From Acidithiobacillus ferridurans (GTDB lineage Bacteria; Pseudomonadota; Gammaproteobacteria; Acidithiobacillales; Acidithiobacillaceae): a DNA stretch of 64,000 nt. Every line of letters starts with the position of its first letter. The stretch's first letter is position 1. The notes under the pieces are model-generated. The model saw only the letters and a list, made by a program, of their open reading frames with translations. It was not told where the DNA came from and made no database searches. Below, piece by piece: positions 37,777 to 44,943 of this stretch. Location of the stretch: assembly GCF_003966655.1 (NCBI RefSeq), contig NZ_AP018795.1, positions 1,629,501-1,693,500 of the forward strand. The letters run 5' to 3'. The position numbers and the translations under genes were made by a program.

Positions 37777-37816
37777 GTAAACGTTCAGCCAACCCACCCT
37801 TGCGGGTTGGCGCCAA

Positions 37817-39454
37817 TCAGGCTAATGCAGATTTTTTCCAGTTCCACGGCAAGAGTTCGTGGAGTTTTTTGTTGGGCCAGGTCGGGAGCTTTTCGAGCAC
37901 GTCACAGAGGTACGCGAAGGGCTCGATGCCGTTGAGTTTGCACGTTTCGATGATGCTGTAGAAGGACGCGGCACGCTCGCCACCGGCATCATTTCCAACA
38001 AATAAAAAATTCTTGCGACCAATGGCCACGCCCCGCAGCGCTCGCTCCACCGGATTATTATCGATGCTGAGTTGTCCTTCTTCGAGGTAGAGCGTCAGTG
38101 CTTTCCAACGCTTCAGCGCATAGCCGATGGCTTTAGCGATGCCACTTTTCGGCGCCACCTGCATCTGGGTTTCCGTGAGCCAGGCATGGAAGGCTTCCAG
38201 CAGGGGACCGGCACGCTGCTGCCGGGCGGCGACTTTCTGATCTGGTAGAGATTCCTTGATCTCCGCTTCGATGGCGTAGAGTTTGACGATCCAGGCCAGG
38301 GCCTTCTGGGCTACCGGACTGGGACCCCGCTGTTCCACGTCATAGAAGTGGCGGCGGACATGCGCCCAGCATCCCGCTTCGATGATCTGTTCCTTGCGGT
38401 AGAGGGCATCATACCCCCCATAGTCATCGGTCTGGAGAATGCCTTTCCAGTCGCCCAGGAAGTGTTGCGCGTGGATCCCCTTACGGTCCGGGGCATAATC
38501 AAAGACCACGACGGGATGCGGGGCATCCGCCTGGCTGCGATACACCCAGAGATAGGCTTTGTCCGTCTTGCCGCTGCCGGGGTTGAGGACGGGCAAGGGC
38601 GTCTCGTCGGCGTGCAGAATCTTTCCTTCCAGCAAGGCCCTTTTGCAGGCTTCGGCGAGCAGGCTGATCCAGTATTCGCCCTGACCCAGCCAGCTGCAGA
38701 GGGTGGCGCGAGAGATCGGTACGCCCGCTCGCTGGTACTGGGTTTCCTGCCGGTACAAAGGCAGGTGATCCACGTGTTTCGCCGTCATCACATGGGCCAC
38801 CAGGCGCGCCGTGGGCAAGCCCTTGTCAATCACCTGTGCCGGTAATGCCGGACTTTCGAGGGTACCGCAGGGGCGGCAGACCAGTTTGGGGCGGATATGG
38901 CGAATCACCTGGAAGCGTCCGGGGATATAATCCAGTTTTTCGCTGATCTCTTCCCCGACCGTTTCGAGTGGACCCCCACATTGCGCGCAAGTGCAAGTCT
39001 TGGGATCGTGACGTACTTCTACCCGGGGCAGATGGGCGGGGATCGCCATGCGGCCGGGGTGCCGGCGTACGGGACGGGCGGGGACCGCTACGGTCTGCGC
39101 GTCGGCGGCTGCTCCCTCTGCACGGCCAGCGGTCACGGCCGCACTGTCTTCCAGAACGGTTTCGAGGAGGCTTTCCATCGCCGCGATTTCGGTATCCAGC
39201 GCTTCTTCCCAAAGACTGATCTGGTCGGGAGAGAGCTTTTCCGAACGGCGTCCGAATCGCCAGCGCTGCAGTTTGGCGATGGTGCTTTCCAGGCGGGCGA
39301 TGGTTTCATCGCGCAGGGCAATGGCCGCTTGCTGTTGGGCGATGATCCGGGTGCGTTCCGCTTCCTGTTCCTCCTGCTGTTGCAGCAGGCTCAGCACCAG
39401 ATCGCGCAGGGCGTCCGGGCTGGTGGGAAGAGGCGTTTGCGGCGCTGAAATCAT
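37817..39454 (-). CDS. tnpC: IS66 transposase TnpC (DDE)
   Basis: The transposase proper, 545 residues. An N-terminal coiled-coil-like Gln/Glu-rich stretch (residues 10-60) precedes R-R-S-E-K-L-S-P-D-Q, a typical IS66 motif. A C-x-C...C-x-x-C zinc knuckle (T-C-T-C-A-Q-C, then V-C-R-P-C-G) follows. The catalytic core has H-A-D-E-T-P-L-P-V and, later, the D-D-Y-G-G-Y-D and N-N-P-V-E-R-A-L-R motifs. It looks complete. The stop lies 40 bases inside the left terminal repeat. Confidence 0.95.
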   Translation of the reverse strand: MISAPQTPLPTSPDALRDLVLSLLQQQEEQEAERTRIIAQQQAAIALRDETIARLESTIAKLQRWRFGRRSEKLSPDQISLWEEALDTEIAAMESLLETVLEDSAAVTAGRAEGAAADAQTVAVPARPVRRHPGRMAIPAHLPRVEVRHDPKTCTCAQCGGPLETVGEEISEKLDYIPGRFQVIRHIRPKLVCRPCGTLESPALPAQVIDKGLPTARLVAHVMTAKHVDHLPLYRQETQYQRAGVPISRATLCSWLGQGEYWISLLAEACKRALLEGKILHADETPLPVLNPGSGKTDKAYLWVYRSQADAPHPVVVFDYAPDRKGIHAQHFLGDWKGILQTDDYGGYDALYRKEQIIEAGCWAHVRRHFYDVEQRGPSPVAQKALAWIVKLYAIEAEIKESLPDQKVAARQQRAGPLLEAFHAWLTETQMQVAPKSGIAKAIGYALKRWKALTLYLEEGQLSIDNNPVERALRGVAIGRKNFLFVGNDAGGERAASFYSIIETCKLNGIEPFAYLCDVLEKLPTWPNKKLHELLPWNWKKSALA

Positions 39455-39503
39455 CAGAAAATAGTATCGGAACTGGGCTATTTATACAAGAAATTCCCGC
39501 TAG

Positions 39504-39851
39504 TTACAGCAGTGTTGGTGTGCATTTTTCCAGGCTCGGTAACGGCGTCCACGGGCGCCCCTCTACCAGCATCGCCCACTGCGCAGCGGAGAGTTCTATG
39601 GCACCGGCATCGGCGCGGGGCCAATGGAGTCGTCCCTGATCCAGACGGCGATACACCAGCCAGAAGCCCAGTCCATCCCACAGTAACAATTTCAGACGAT
39701 CCCCTCGGCGGTTGCGAAAGACAAAAGCATGACCGCAAAAAGGATCGGCAGCCAATACCCCCTGTACCTTGGCCGCCAGGCCATCAAAGCCTAACCGCAT
39801 ATCTACGGGCGCTGCCGCGAGCCAGATCCGGCTGCTCGAATTTAGCCACAT
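39504..39851 (-). CDS. tnpB: IS66 accessory protein TnpB
   Basis: IS66 ORF2 protein of 115 residues, needed for efficient transposition; its exact job is not settled. The family pattern P-V-D-M-R-L-G-F-D-G-L-A, F-V-F-R-N-R-R-G-D-R-L-K-L-L-L-W-D-G and Y-R-R-L-D-Q-G-R is clear. It overlaps the end of tnpA by 10 bases and is followed by tnpC after 49 bases. Confidence 0.95.
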   Translation of the reverse strand: MWLNSSSRIWLAAAPVDMRLGFDGLAAKVQGVLAADPFCGHAFVFRNRRGDRLKLLLWDGLGFWLVYRRLDQGRLHWPRADAGAIELSAAQWAMLVEGRPWTPLPSLEKCTPTLL

Positions 39852-40174
39852 GGTCTTTCCAGAATCTGCACCAAGGTCTGGAGCCAGCTGGTATCTACCG
39901 GCGCCGCAAGCTTCAGGCTACGACCGGATAACAGGTGAATTTCCACCGGTGAAACAGGCGTCCTGACCGGCGCGGCCAGAGTTACCGGCAAAAACCCTTC
40001 GGGCACGGCGGACAGCAACGGCGTTTGTATAGAATCGGCAAAGCGTTTGCGCCAGTAATGCAGCGTGGCTACGGCGATCCCCGCCTGCGCACAATAATTC
40101 TTGACCGACTGTCCGCTCGCCTGAAATCCCTCTACCTGCTGCCGCCAATAAGCGACTTTCTCTTCTTTCTTCAT
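39842..40174 (-). CDS. tnpA: IS66 accessory protein TnpA
   Basis: IS66 ORF1 protein of 110 residues with an N-terminal helix-turn-helix-like region (Y-W-R-Q-Q-V, then Y-C-A-Q-A-G-I-A-V-A-T-L-H-Y-W-R-K-R-F). It is thought to bind the element's ends. The ATG at 40174 is preferred over 40180, because the GGAGG ribosome site is then at a normal distance. Confidence 0.92.
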   Translation of the reverse strand: MKKEEKVAYWRQQVEGFQASGQSVKNYCAQAGIAVATLHYWRKRFADSIQTPLLSAVPEGFLPVTLAAPVRTPVSPVEIHLLSGRSLKLAAPVDTSWLQTLVQILERPCG

Positions 40175-40193
40175 CACCATCCCTCCGCGCTGA

Positions 40194-40775
40194 ATGCAGA
40201 TCAGGATCGGTCAGGTCAGGAAATTTGGGAAGGTGGGTTGCTTAGACGCTTACAAATGGTCGAATCTCCCTACGTCCCCTGGTGTTTACTGGTGGTATTT
40301 CCCACGCATAGCACTTGATCATTTTCGCATTGCCGAATTCTGTGACGTCACGAAACTACGGTTACGGACCGCGCCAGATGGCAAAGTGTGCCTCTATCAC
40401 GGTTTAGCTAAGAGCATCGCACAGCGCGTGGAATGGCATGCAGCTCAAAAGTTAACATTGAGTTGCTTACAGACCGGTTTCCTCTCGACCTTCCGGTTTA
40501 CTCTTCTTGCCCTGAACGACTTTGATTACTCGGAAGGAGCGGAAAAGATCGACAAGTATTTCGACGCTCTCTCTGTCAGTTGGCGATCGACGACGACAAG
40601 GGAAGATGCAGAATCCATCGAGTGTAACGAGCTTCATGGCGAATACCATTACCCACTCAACATTCAAGGGAACAAACGGCCTGAACTATTAGCTTTTACC
40701 CGCCATTTGAAGGCCATGCGAAGCGCCTACAAAAAACGATATATCAGTAGTAGTGACCATCATTGTGCGAAGTGA
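40194..40775 (+). pseudogene. Cassette 7a: GIY-YIG-like protein, 5' end replaced by IS66
   Basis: The frame runs from inside the IS66 end; only codons from 40254 belong to the cassette, so the original start is lost. The remaining 173 residues begin S-P-G-V-Y-W-W-Y-F-P and continue with C-L-Y-H-G-L-A-K-S-I-A-Q-R-V-E-W-H, which follows the GIY-YIG nuclease pattern (G-V-Y, then Y-x-G with R and H downstream). The fit is partial and the call tentative. It overlaps the DUF6884 gene by some bases, so the two form a single cassette. A chimeric protein of 193 residues is possible. Confidence 0.5.
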
Positions 40776-40776
40776 G

Positions 40777-41226
40777 ATGACAATGCAATCCAACAATTCC
40801 ACTATCTATCTTGTTTCTTGTGTCAGCAAAAAACGAAATCAACCATGCGCGGCACGTGATTTGTATATTTCTGATTGGTTCATCAAGGCGCGTCGATATG
40901 CAGAATTATCTTTATATCCATGGTATGTGCTATCTGCCGAGTACGGTTTGGTTCCTTCCGATCAAATAATTGCACCATATGAGCGAACGCTCAACACGAT
41001 GAGGGTGGTGGATCGCCGATCTTGGGCCGATCATGTATCCCTTCAAATCTCGGAAGCCGCTCCAGACTTGAAACAAGTGGTGTTCTTGGCAGGTGTGCGG
41101 TATCGTGAGTTCTTGACCAGCCACCTTTCCGATAGGGACGTAAAAGTATCGATCCCAATGGAAGGGCTGCGAATCGGAGAGCAACTGAGTTGGCTTTTAC
41201 AGCACACCTCGTTGTCTGTAGATTAA
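40777..41226 (+). CDS. Cassette 7b: DUF6884 protein
   Basis: A 149-residue protein with the DUF6884 pattern: I-Y-L-V-S-C-V-S-K-K-R (Cys and Lys conserved), D-L-Y-I-S-D-W-F, then Y-V-L-S-A-E-Y-G-L-V, then I-A-P-Y-E-R-T-L. The fold resembles the YaaA-type and may bind nucleic acid or a nucleotide, but no reaction is established that I know of. The start could be the GTG at 40753, ATG 40777 or ATG 40783. It is preceded by the GIY-YIG-like frame within the same cassette. Its attC site follows 10 bases behind the stop. Confidence 0.75.
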   Translation: MTMQSNNSTIYLVSCVSKKRNQPCAARDLYISDWFIKARRYAELSLYPWYVLSAEYGLVPSDQIIAPYERTLNTMRVVDRRSWADHVSLQISEAAPDLKQVVFLAGVRYREFLTSHLSDRDVKVSIPMEGLRIGEQLSWLLQHTSLSVD

Positions 41227-41236
41227 TGGTCAAGCG

Positions 41237-41296
41237 GCCGAACAATTCATTCAATCCGACGCCGCTTCGCGGCGCGGATTAATTCAAATGTTAGGC
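41237..41296 (+). repeat. attC7 (cassette 7 recombination site)
   Basis: Inverse core GCCGAAC at 41237-41243, core GTTAGGC at 41290-41296, 60 bases, with a GACGCCGC-TTC-GCGGCGCGG central hairpin. The inverse core predicts that cassette 7 began TTCGGC; that start is missing, consistent with loss beside IS66. Confidence 0.9.
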
Positions 41297-41316
41297 ACCA
41301 AGGAACAATAGACACG

Positions 41317-41769
41317 ATGATGCAACTTACTTCTGCAAATACTTCGGACATCCCAGCACTTTGCGCATTGCTGGATATCTTGTTTTCTCAAGAAGCAGAG
41401 TTTAAACCCGATCACGAAGCACAAAGCCGTGGCTTAGCTCGCATCCTTAGCAATCCAGAAATTGGGCTTATCGTTGTCGCTCGTCAAGACAGCCAAGTGA
41501 TCGGTATGGTTAATCTTCTCTACACAGTATCTACGGCGCTCGGCGAGCGCGTCGCGCTACTGGAAGATATGGTAGTGTCCCCCGCCGCTCGCGGCGCTGG
41601 TGTTGGTTCTCGGCTCCTGGAGCAAGCTATTCAATTCGCGCGCTTGAACGGGTGCAAACGCATTACCTTGCTCACAGACTGCGCGAATGAATCAGCGCAA
41701 CGATTTTATCAAAGGCATGGTTTCGGTTTTTCGGCCATGATCCCTCTTCGTCTTTCGCTGGGCGAATAG
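41317..41769 (+). CDS. Cassette 8: GNAT-family N-acetyltransferase
   Basis: A 150-residue acetyltransferase that uses acetyl-CoA. Motif A is L-E-D-M-V-V-S-P-A-A-R-G-A-G-V-G-S-R-L-L-E, with the R-G-A-G-V-G pyrophosphate loop; motif B ends in F-Y-Q-R-H-G-F. The N-terminal half has the strand L-I-V-V-A-R-Q-D-S-Q-V-I-G-M-V. The substrate is open; known integron GNATs often act on aminoglycosides or on unknown amines. The start follows about 20 bases behind the cassette boundary. Confidence 0.9.
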   Translation: MMQLTSANTSDIPALCALLDILFSQEAEFKPDHEAQSRGLARILSNPEIGLIVVARQDSQVIGMVNLLYTVSTALGERVALLEDMVVSPAARGAGVGSRLLEQAIQFARLNGCKRITLLTDCANESAQRFYQRHGFGFSAMIPLRLSLGE

Positions 41770-41777
41770 GTTGCTAT

Positions 41778-41840
41778 GCCTAACATGGCATTCGAGCGAG
41801 ACGCGCCATAAGCGGCGCGCCCCTCAACTTTACGTTAGAC
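41778..41840 (+). repeat. attC8 (cassette 8 recombination site)
   Basis: Inverse core GCCTAAC at 41778-41784, core GTTAGAC at 41834-41840, 63 bases. It complements GTTAGGC at the start of cassette 8. Its stem (GACGCGCC...GGCGCGCCCC) closely copies attC4. Confidence 0.93.
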
Positions 41841-41912
41841 CGCCAATGGGGAATCGTTGACTTCATCCGGGAACGGCACAGACTCTATTTCTAACTACGA
41901 TAGAGGACCATC

Positions 41913-42398
41913 ATGACCAAGATCGCAAAGAACACGATTTGCCTTTGGTACGAACGCGATGCCGAGGAGGCGGCGCTATTCTACGCCAAGACCTTTCCCG
42001 ATTCGTCCGTCGGCGCGGTGCATCGCGCACCGGGCGACTTTCCGTCGGGCAAGCAAGGGGACGTATTGATAGTCGAGTTTACCGTGATGGGTATACCCTG
42101 CTTGGGGCTGAATGGCGGACCCGCGTTCAAGCACAATGAAGCGTTCTCGTTCCAGGTTGCCACGGAAGATCAGGCCGAGACCGATCGGTACTGGAATGCG
42201 ATCGTCGGCAACGGCGGCCAAGAGAGCGAGTGCGGTTGGTGCAAAGACAAGTGGGGCGTCTCCTGGCAAATTACGCCAATTGCGTTGATCAAGGCGTATA
42301 CCAATCCCGATCTCTCCGCCGCCAAGCGGGCGTTCGATGCAATGATGACGATGAAAAAAATAGACATCGCCGTGATCGAGGCGGCGGTTCGTGGCTAG
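41913..42398 (+). CDS. Cassette 9: PhnB/3-demethylubiquinone methyltransferase-like VOC protein
   Basis: A 161-residue VOC protein of the PhnB-like subgroup. The pattern I-C-L-W-Y-E-R-D-A-E-E-A-A-L-F-Y starts the fold, L-N-G-G-P-A-F-K-H-N-E-A-F-S-F lies in the middle, and W-G-V-S-W-Q-I-T-P ends the core. It is the typical form of 3-demethylubiquinone-9 3-methyltransferase domain proteins, whose actual function is not established. A ribosome site AGAGGA precedes the ATG. Composition is more GC-rich than other cassettes, so this one has a different source. Confidence 0.88.
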   Translation: MTKIAKNTICLWYERDAEEAALFYAKTFPDSSVGAVHRAPGDFPSGKQGDVLIVEFTVMGIPCLGLNGGPAFKHNEAFSFQVATEDQAETDRYWNAIVGNGGQESECGWCKDKWGVSWQITPIALIKAYTNPDLSAAKRAFDAMMTMKKIDIAVIEAAVRG

Positions 42399-42407
42399 AA
42401 GCTGGCG

Positions 42408-42580
42408 GTCTAACAACAGCATGCAGCGGACGGCGCTGCGCGCCCGCGAACGAGAAGCGAGTGGTACGAACATCTGGGCGGCGGGCGGACACCGCTACGC
42501 GGCTTCGCTCGCGTGAGCCTCCGCGCACTTCGTGCCCTACGGCCTCAGGCGGGTGCCGCACAACTCGCACCTCGTTATGC
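42408..42580 (+). repeat. attC9 (unusually long, 173 bases)
   Basis: Inverse core GTCTAAC at 42408-42414 complements GTTAGAC at the start of cassette 9; core GTTATGC at 42574-42580. The 159 bases between hold several GC-rich inverted segments. Other sites here are 59-72 bases, so this one is longer by about 100 bases. Confidence 0.88.
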
Positions 42581-42605
42581 ACCCATTAACAGATAGGAGT
42601 CTTTT

Positions 42606-43019
42606 ATGAATGCAAAGTATTCTGGGCAGTGTCTTTGTGGGGAGATCAGTTATTCAGTTGATATTGAGCCAATGTTTACTGGAAATTGTCATTGCAAAGA
42701 CTGTCAAAGATCATCAGGCAGTGCATTCATTCCGGCGATGATTTTCCCTGAGAAAGATGTTGTTGTTTCAGGTGAAGCAAAATATTTTGAGTCTCAGGCA
42801 GACAGCGGAAATATGCACAAAAGAGATTTCTGCCCGAATTGTGGTTCTCAATTGTTCGCACGGTTCAGCAGTATGCCAGGGATGCTGGGTATAAAGGCTG
42901 GAACTTTAAATGACCCATCAAATTATGTTCCAAAGTTAGATTTCCATGTAGGTAGTGCTGCGCCTTGGGACTTTATGAACCCAGAGCTACCTAAAAAGCA
43001 TGGGGCTGCGCAAAGCTAA
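42606..43019 (+). CDS. Cassette 10: GFA-family (glutathione-dependent formaldehyde-activating enzyme-like) protein
   Basis: A 137-residue zinc protein of the GFA/CENP-V family. The zinc ligands show as C-L-C-G-E-I (residues 9-11) and C-H-C-K-D-C-Q, then D-F-C-P-N-C-G-S. The order and spacing fit the family closely. Members include a formaldehyde adduct-forming enzyme, but most are untested. The cassette has lower GC than the backbone. AGGAG lies eight bases before the ATG. The attC behind it is broken. Confidence 0.9.
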   Translation: MNAKYSGQCLCGEISYSVDIEPMFTGNCHCKDCQRSSGSAFIPAMIFPEKDVVVSGEAKYFESQADSGNMHKRDFCPNCGSQLFARFSSMPGMLGIKAGTLNDPSNYVPKLDFHVGSAAPWDFMNPELPKKHGAAQS

Positions 43020-43026
43020 CGATAGT

Positions 43027-43060
43027 ACATAACAATCTAATCAAGCCGGGCTTACGAAAT
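43027..43060 (+). repeat. attC10, eroded
   Basis: ACATAAC (43027-43033) differs by one base from the expected GCATAAC, the complement of the cassette-10 start (42574). The usual AATC-AATCAAGCCG left arm follows, but the central stem and the right core are missing. Cassettes 10 and 11 are therefore joined without a working site. Confidence 0.6.
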
Positions 43061-43538
43061 GACATCGAACTTTTCCATACAAAGAGCAACTGCAAGTGAT
43101 GCCCATGAAGTCGCCATCATGGTGGGTGAATTACTGCACGAAATTATGAGTGCAATTGGTATGCAGGCCTTCAATTTCAATCTTCATGAAACATCGGCCA
43201 AGCTGAAAGATTTCATTGACCGAGAGAAGTACTTTGTTTTTATCGCCATAGGGGGGAATACAAGCCAAATGGGCTTTATTGCGCTTTACGAAAGCTACGC
43301 GTTATATGCTGAGGGCGCCTTTGGTACGATTGCAGAGCTATTTGTGCGTCCAGGCTACCGGTCACAAGACATAGGACAGCGCCTTATAGAGCAAGCAAAG
43401 TTGTTCGGCAACTCGCGCGGTTGGAAGCGACTAGAAGTTACGACTCCTCCACTCCCACAGTTCGACAGAACACTCGCCTTTTACGAGAAGGAAGGGTTCG
43501 CAATTACGGGCGGTCGCAAGTTAAAGGTTGCTTTGTGA
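43059..43538 (+). CDS. Former cassette gene: GNAT-family N-acetyltransferase
   Basis: A 159-residue GNAT protein. The acetyl-CoA loop is in L-F-V-R-P-G-Y-R-S-Q-D-I-G-Q-R-L-I-E-Q-A and the late C-terminal pattern has T-P-P-L-P-Q-F-D-R-T-L-A-F-Y-E-K-E-G-F. The gene starts directly after the eroded attC10. No attC is seen after its stop; a lone GTTAGCT lies at 43577. Its 3' end overlaps, on the other strand, the tail of the GNAT toxin, so array and flanking DNA have been joined here. Confidence 0.88.
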   Translation: MTSNFSIQRATASDAHEVAIMVGELLHEIMSAIGMQAFNFNLHETSAKLKDFIDREKYFVFIAIGGNTSQMGFIALYESYALYAEGAFGTIAELFVRPGYRSQDIGQRLIEQAKLFGNSRGWKRLEVTTPPLPQFDRTLAFYEKEGFAITGGRKLKVAL

Positions 43539-44071
43539 CACAAGACATCAGAATCTGTTTTGTCGGAGATTCGTTCGTTAGCTTTGACGGTACTCACGCG
43601 CAGCATCAACGTCATCGGATGTTGTGGTGACTCCTGAAAGCCGTAGTGCTCATAGAACTGTTTGGCGCGTTCGTGGAGCGCATGAACCAGCAAAGCGCGA
43701 ACTCCGGTGTTCTGCGATACGGTGATGGCCCGATTCACCGCGTCTTGCAGCATGGCTGCCCCCAGTTTGATGCCTTGTGCCCGTCGATCCACCGCCAGCC
43801 TGCCAAGCACCATGACGGGAACCGGATCGGGCATATTGCGACGAACCGAGCCGGTCGCCAGTTGATGAGAGACCGCACCAGCTGACATGGAGTAGAAGCC
43901 ACGCACACGATTTTCTTCATCAACGACCACAAAACTCCTGCTGGCGCCAGTGAGCTGGTTGTTCATCGCCCGGCGTTTGAGCCACTCCTCCAGAGCAGGC
44001 TCTCCGCACTCAAAGTCGCCCAACAGATGCGTCGCGGCAAGTGGTTGCGGCGAGGATAGCTTCAAGCTCAT
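43481..44071 (-). CDS. GNAT-type toxin of a TacAT/AtaRT-like toxin-antitoxin pair
   Basis: Toxins of this kind acetylate aminoacyl-tRNA and stop translation. The 196-residue protein has the expected F-x-C-G-E-P-A-L-E-E-W-L-K-R-R-A start pattern and L-G-R-L-A-V-D-R-R-A-Q-G-I-K-L-G at the acetyl-CoA loop, then F-Y-E-H-Y-G-F-Q-E-S-P. The normal fold ends around residue 168 (M-T-L-M-L-R-V). The last 25 to 30 residues come from the opposite strand of the GNAT cassette and are probably a junction artefact. The ATG at 44071 overlaps the antitoxin by 4 bases; the open frame starts at 44089. Confidence 0.85.
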   Translation of the reverse strand: MSLKLSSPQPLAATHLLGDFECGEPALEEWLKRRAMNNQLTGASRSFVVVDEENRVRGFYSMSAGAVSHQLATGSVRRNMPDPVPVMVLGRLAVDRRAQGIKLGAAMLQDAVNRAITVSQNTGVRALLVHALHERAKQFYEHYGFQESPQHPMTLMLRVSTVKANERISDKTDSDVLCHKATFNLRPPVIANPSFS

Positions 44072-44328
44072 GCTGGATTGCTTTCCCATGGCGCCTTGAC
44101 CGCCATCAACCGCTCAAGACCCTCATTGGCGCGTGGCGGCGCATCAAGCATGGCGGTGAACTGCCGGAATTTTTCCGCATCCAGCCCAAAGAACACCTGA
44201 TCGAGCAGCACCGATTGCGCACGCTCGCCGGCGGCTTCCAGCATGAAATCGGAACGGTTTTTGCCCAGCAGGTGGGCGGCGTGGTCAATGAGATCACGTT
44301 GTTCCGGCTGGGCGTTGGGCATTCTCAT
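44068..44328 (-). CDS. DUF1778 antitoxin
   Basis: Partner of the GNAT toxin, 86 residues. The P-E-Q-R-D-L-I-D-H-A-A-H-L-L-G-K-N-R-S-D-F helix is typical of the ribbon-helix-helix DNA-binding part of DUF1778/TacA; the C-terminal half neutralises the toxin. The N-terminal beta-strand (usually an L-x-L/I-R-x stretch) is shorter than usual, with just M-R-M-P-N-A-Q before it. A stop codon lies a few codons upstream in frame. DNA binding might be weaker, or another start is used. It precedes the toxin in a typical four-base overlap. Confidence 0.85.
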   Translation of the reverse strand: MRMPNAQPEQRDLIDHAAHLLGKNRSDFMLEAAGERAQSVLLDQVFFGLDAEKFRQFTAMLDAPPRANEGLERLMAVKAPWESNPA

Positions 44329-44478
44329 GGCTAGCGGCTAAACTTGGCGCATGGCACCTACTATTTTCCTTCAAGGGGCATTTCGCTTTTTCTTTTTTTC
44401 ACGCGAAGAACCACGAATACACGTTTATGTTACTCATACCGATGGTGAAGCCAAATTTGGGTTGGAGCAGAAATTGAG

Positions 44479-44943
44479 TTGGCATTGAACCAAGGGCTTT
44501 CTCAAAAACAGGTCGGCGAGGCGTTGGCTCTGGTTCACGCCCATCACGAGGAGGCCAAGCGTCTGACCTTTGCCACACCGGGCAAGGATGCCGAAACCAT
44601 CGCGCGCTTTACCGATGACTTGCGGGTTCATGGTGGAGATGCCGAGGCGATCCAGGAAGTCAGCATGGACCTGTCCCCTGCCTTCCAGAAAGGGGGAAAA
44701 GAGCATTTGCCCAATGCTCAGATGACTTTTGATCGTTTCCACCTGATGAAACTGGTCAACACTTTGCTGAAGGTCTGGGGGGGAGATGCTAAGGCCAGCG
44801 GTCTGCCCCCTCTGGTCAAGGTGGCCTACACCATCATGAATCACTGGGACGGCTTCTTGCACTGGTTTGATAGCCACATCACCAACGGCATTCTGGAGGG
44901 GTTCAACCTGCTGCAATCCGCTAAATCCAAGGCACGCGGCTAG
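44479..44943 (+). pseudogene. ISL3-family transposase fragment
   Basis: The 154-residue frame contains two pieces of an ISL3 (IS204/IS1001/IS1165) transposase: D-L-S-P-A-F-Q-K-G-G-K-E-H-L-P-N-A-Q-M-T-F-D-R-F-H, and S-H-I-T-N-G-I-L-E-G-F-N-L-L-Q. The normal protein has about 100 more residues between them and further residues at both ends, so this is an internally deleted relic. The catalytic Asp in M-D-L-S-P and D-R-F-H is still present. No terminal repeats were identified. The relic reads directly into a P-type ATPase fragment. Confidence 0.8.

Larger units (their letters stand above)
37777..40253 (-). mobile_element. IS66-family insertion sequence
   Basis: A 2477-base element with tnpA, tnpB and tnpC on the minus strand. 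The terminal inverted repeats are GTAAACG at 37777 and the complement of GTAAGCG ending at 40253; both are followed inward by AACCCACC, giving about 20 of 27 matches. IS66 elements normally leave 8-base direct repeats. Here the flanks are GGTCAACC on the left and AAATGGTC on the right, so none is seen. The left flank lies in attC6. The gene set looks intact. Confidence 0.9.

Noticed and set aside
37769-40261. An 8-base target repeat around IS66
   Set aside because: Flanks GGTCAACC and AAATGGTC share only GGTC out of register; this is treated as absence of a target repeat.
43577-43583. GTTAGCT as a core of a last attC
   Set aside because: The sequence fits GTTRRRY only with a mismatch, and no inverse core with the right complement precedes it at a proper distance.
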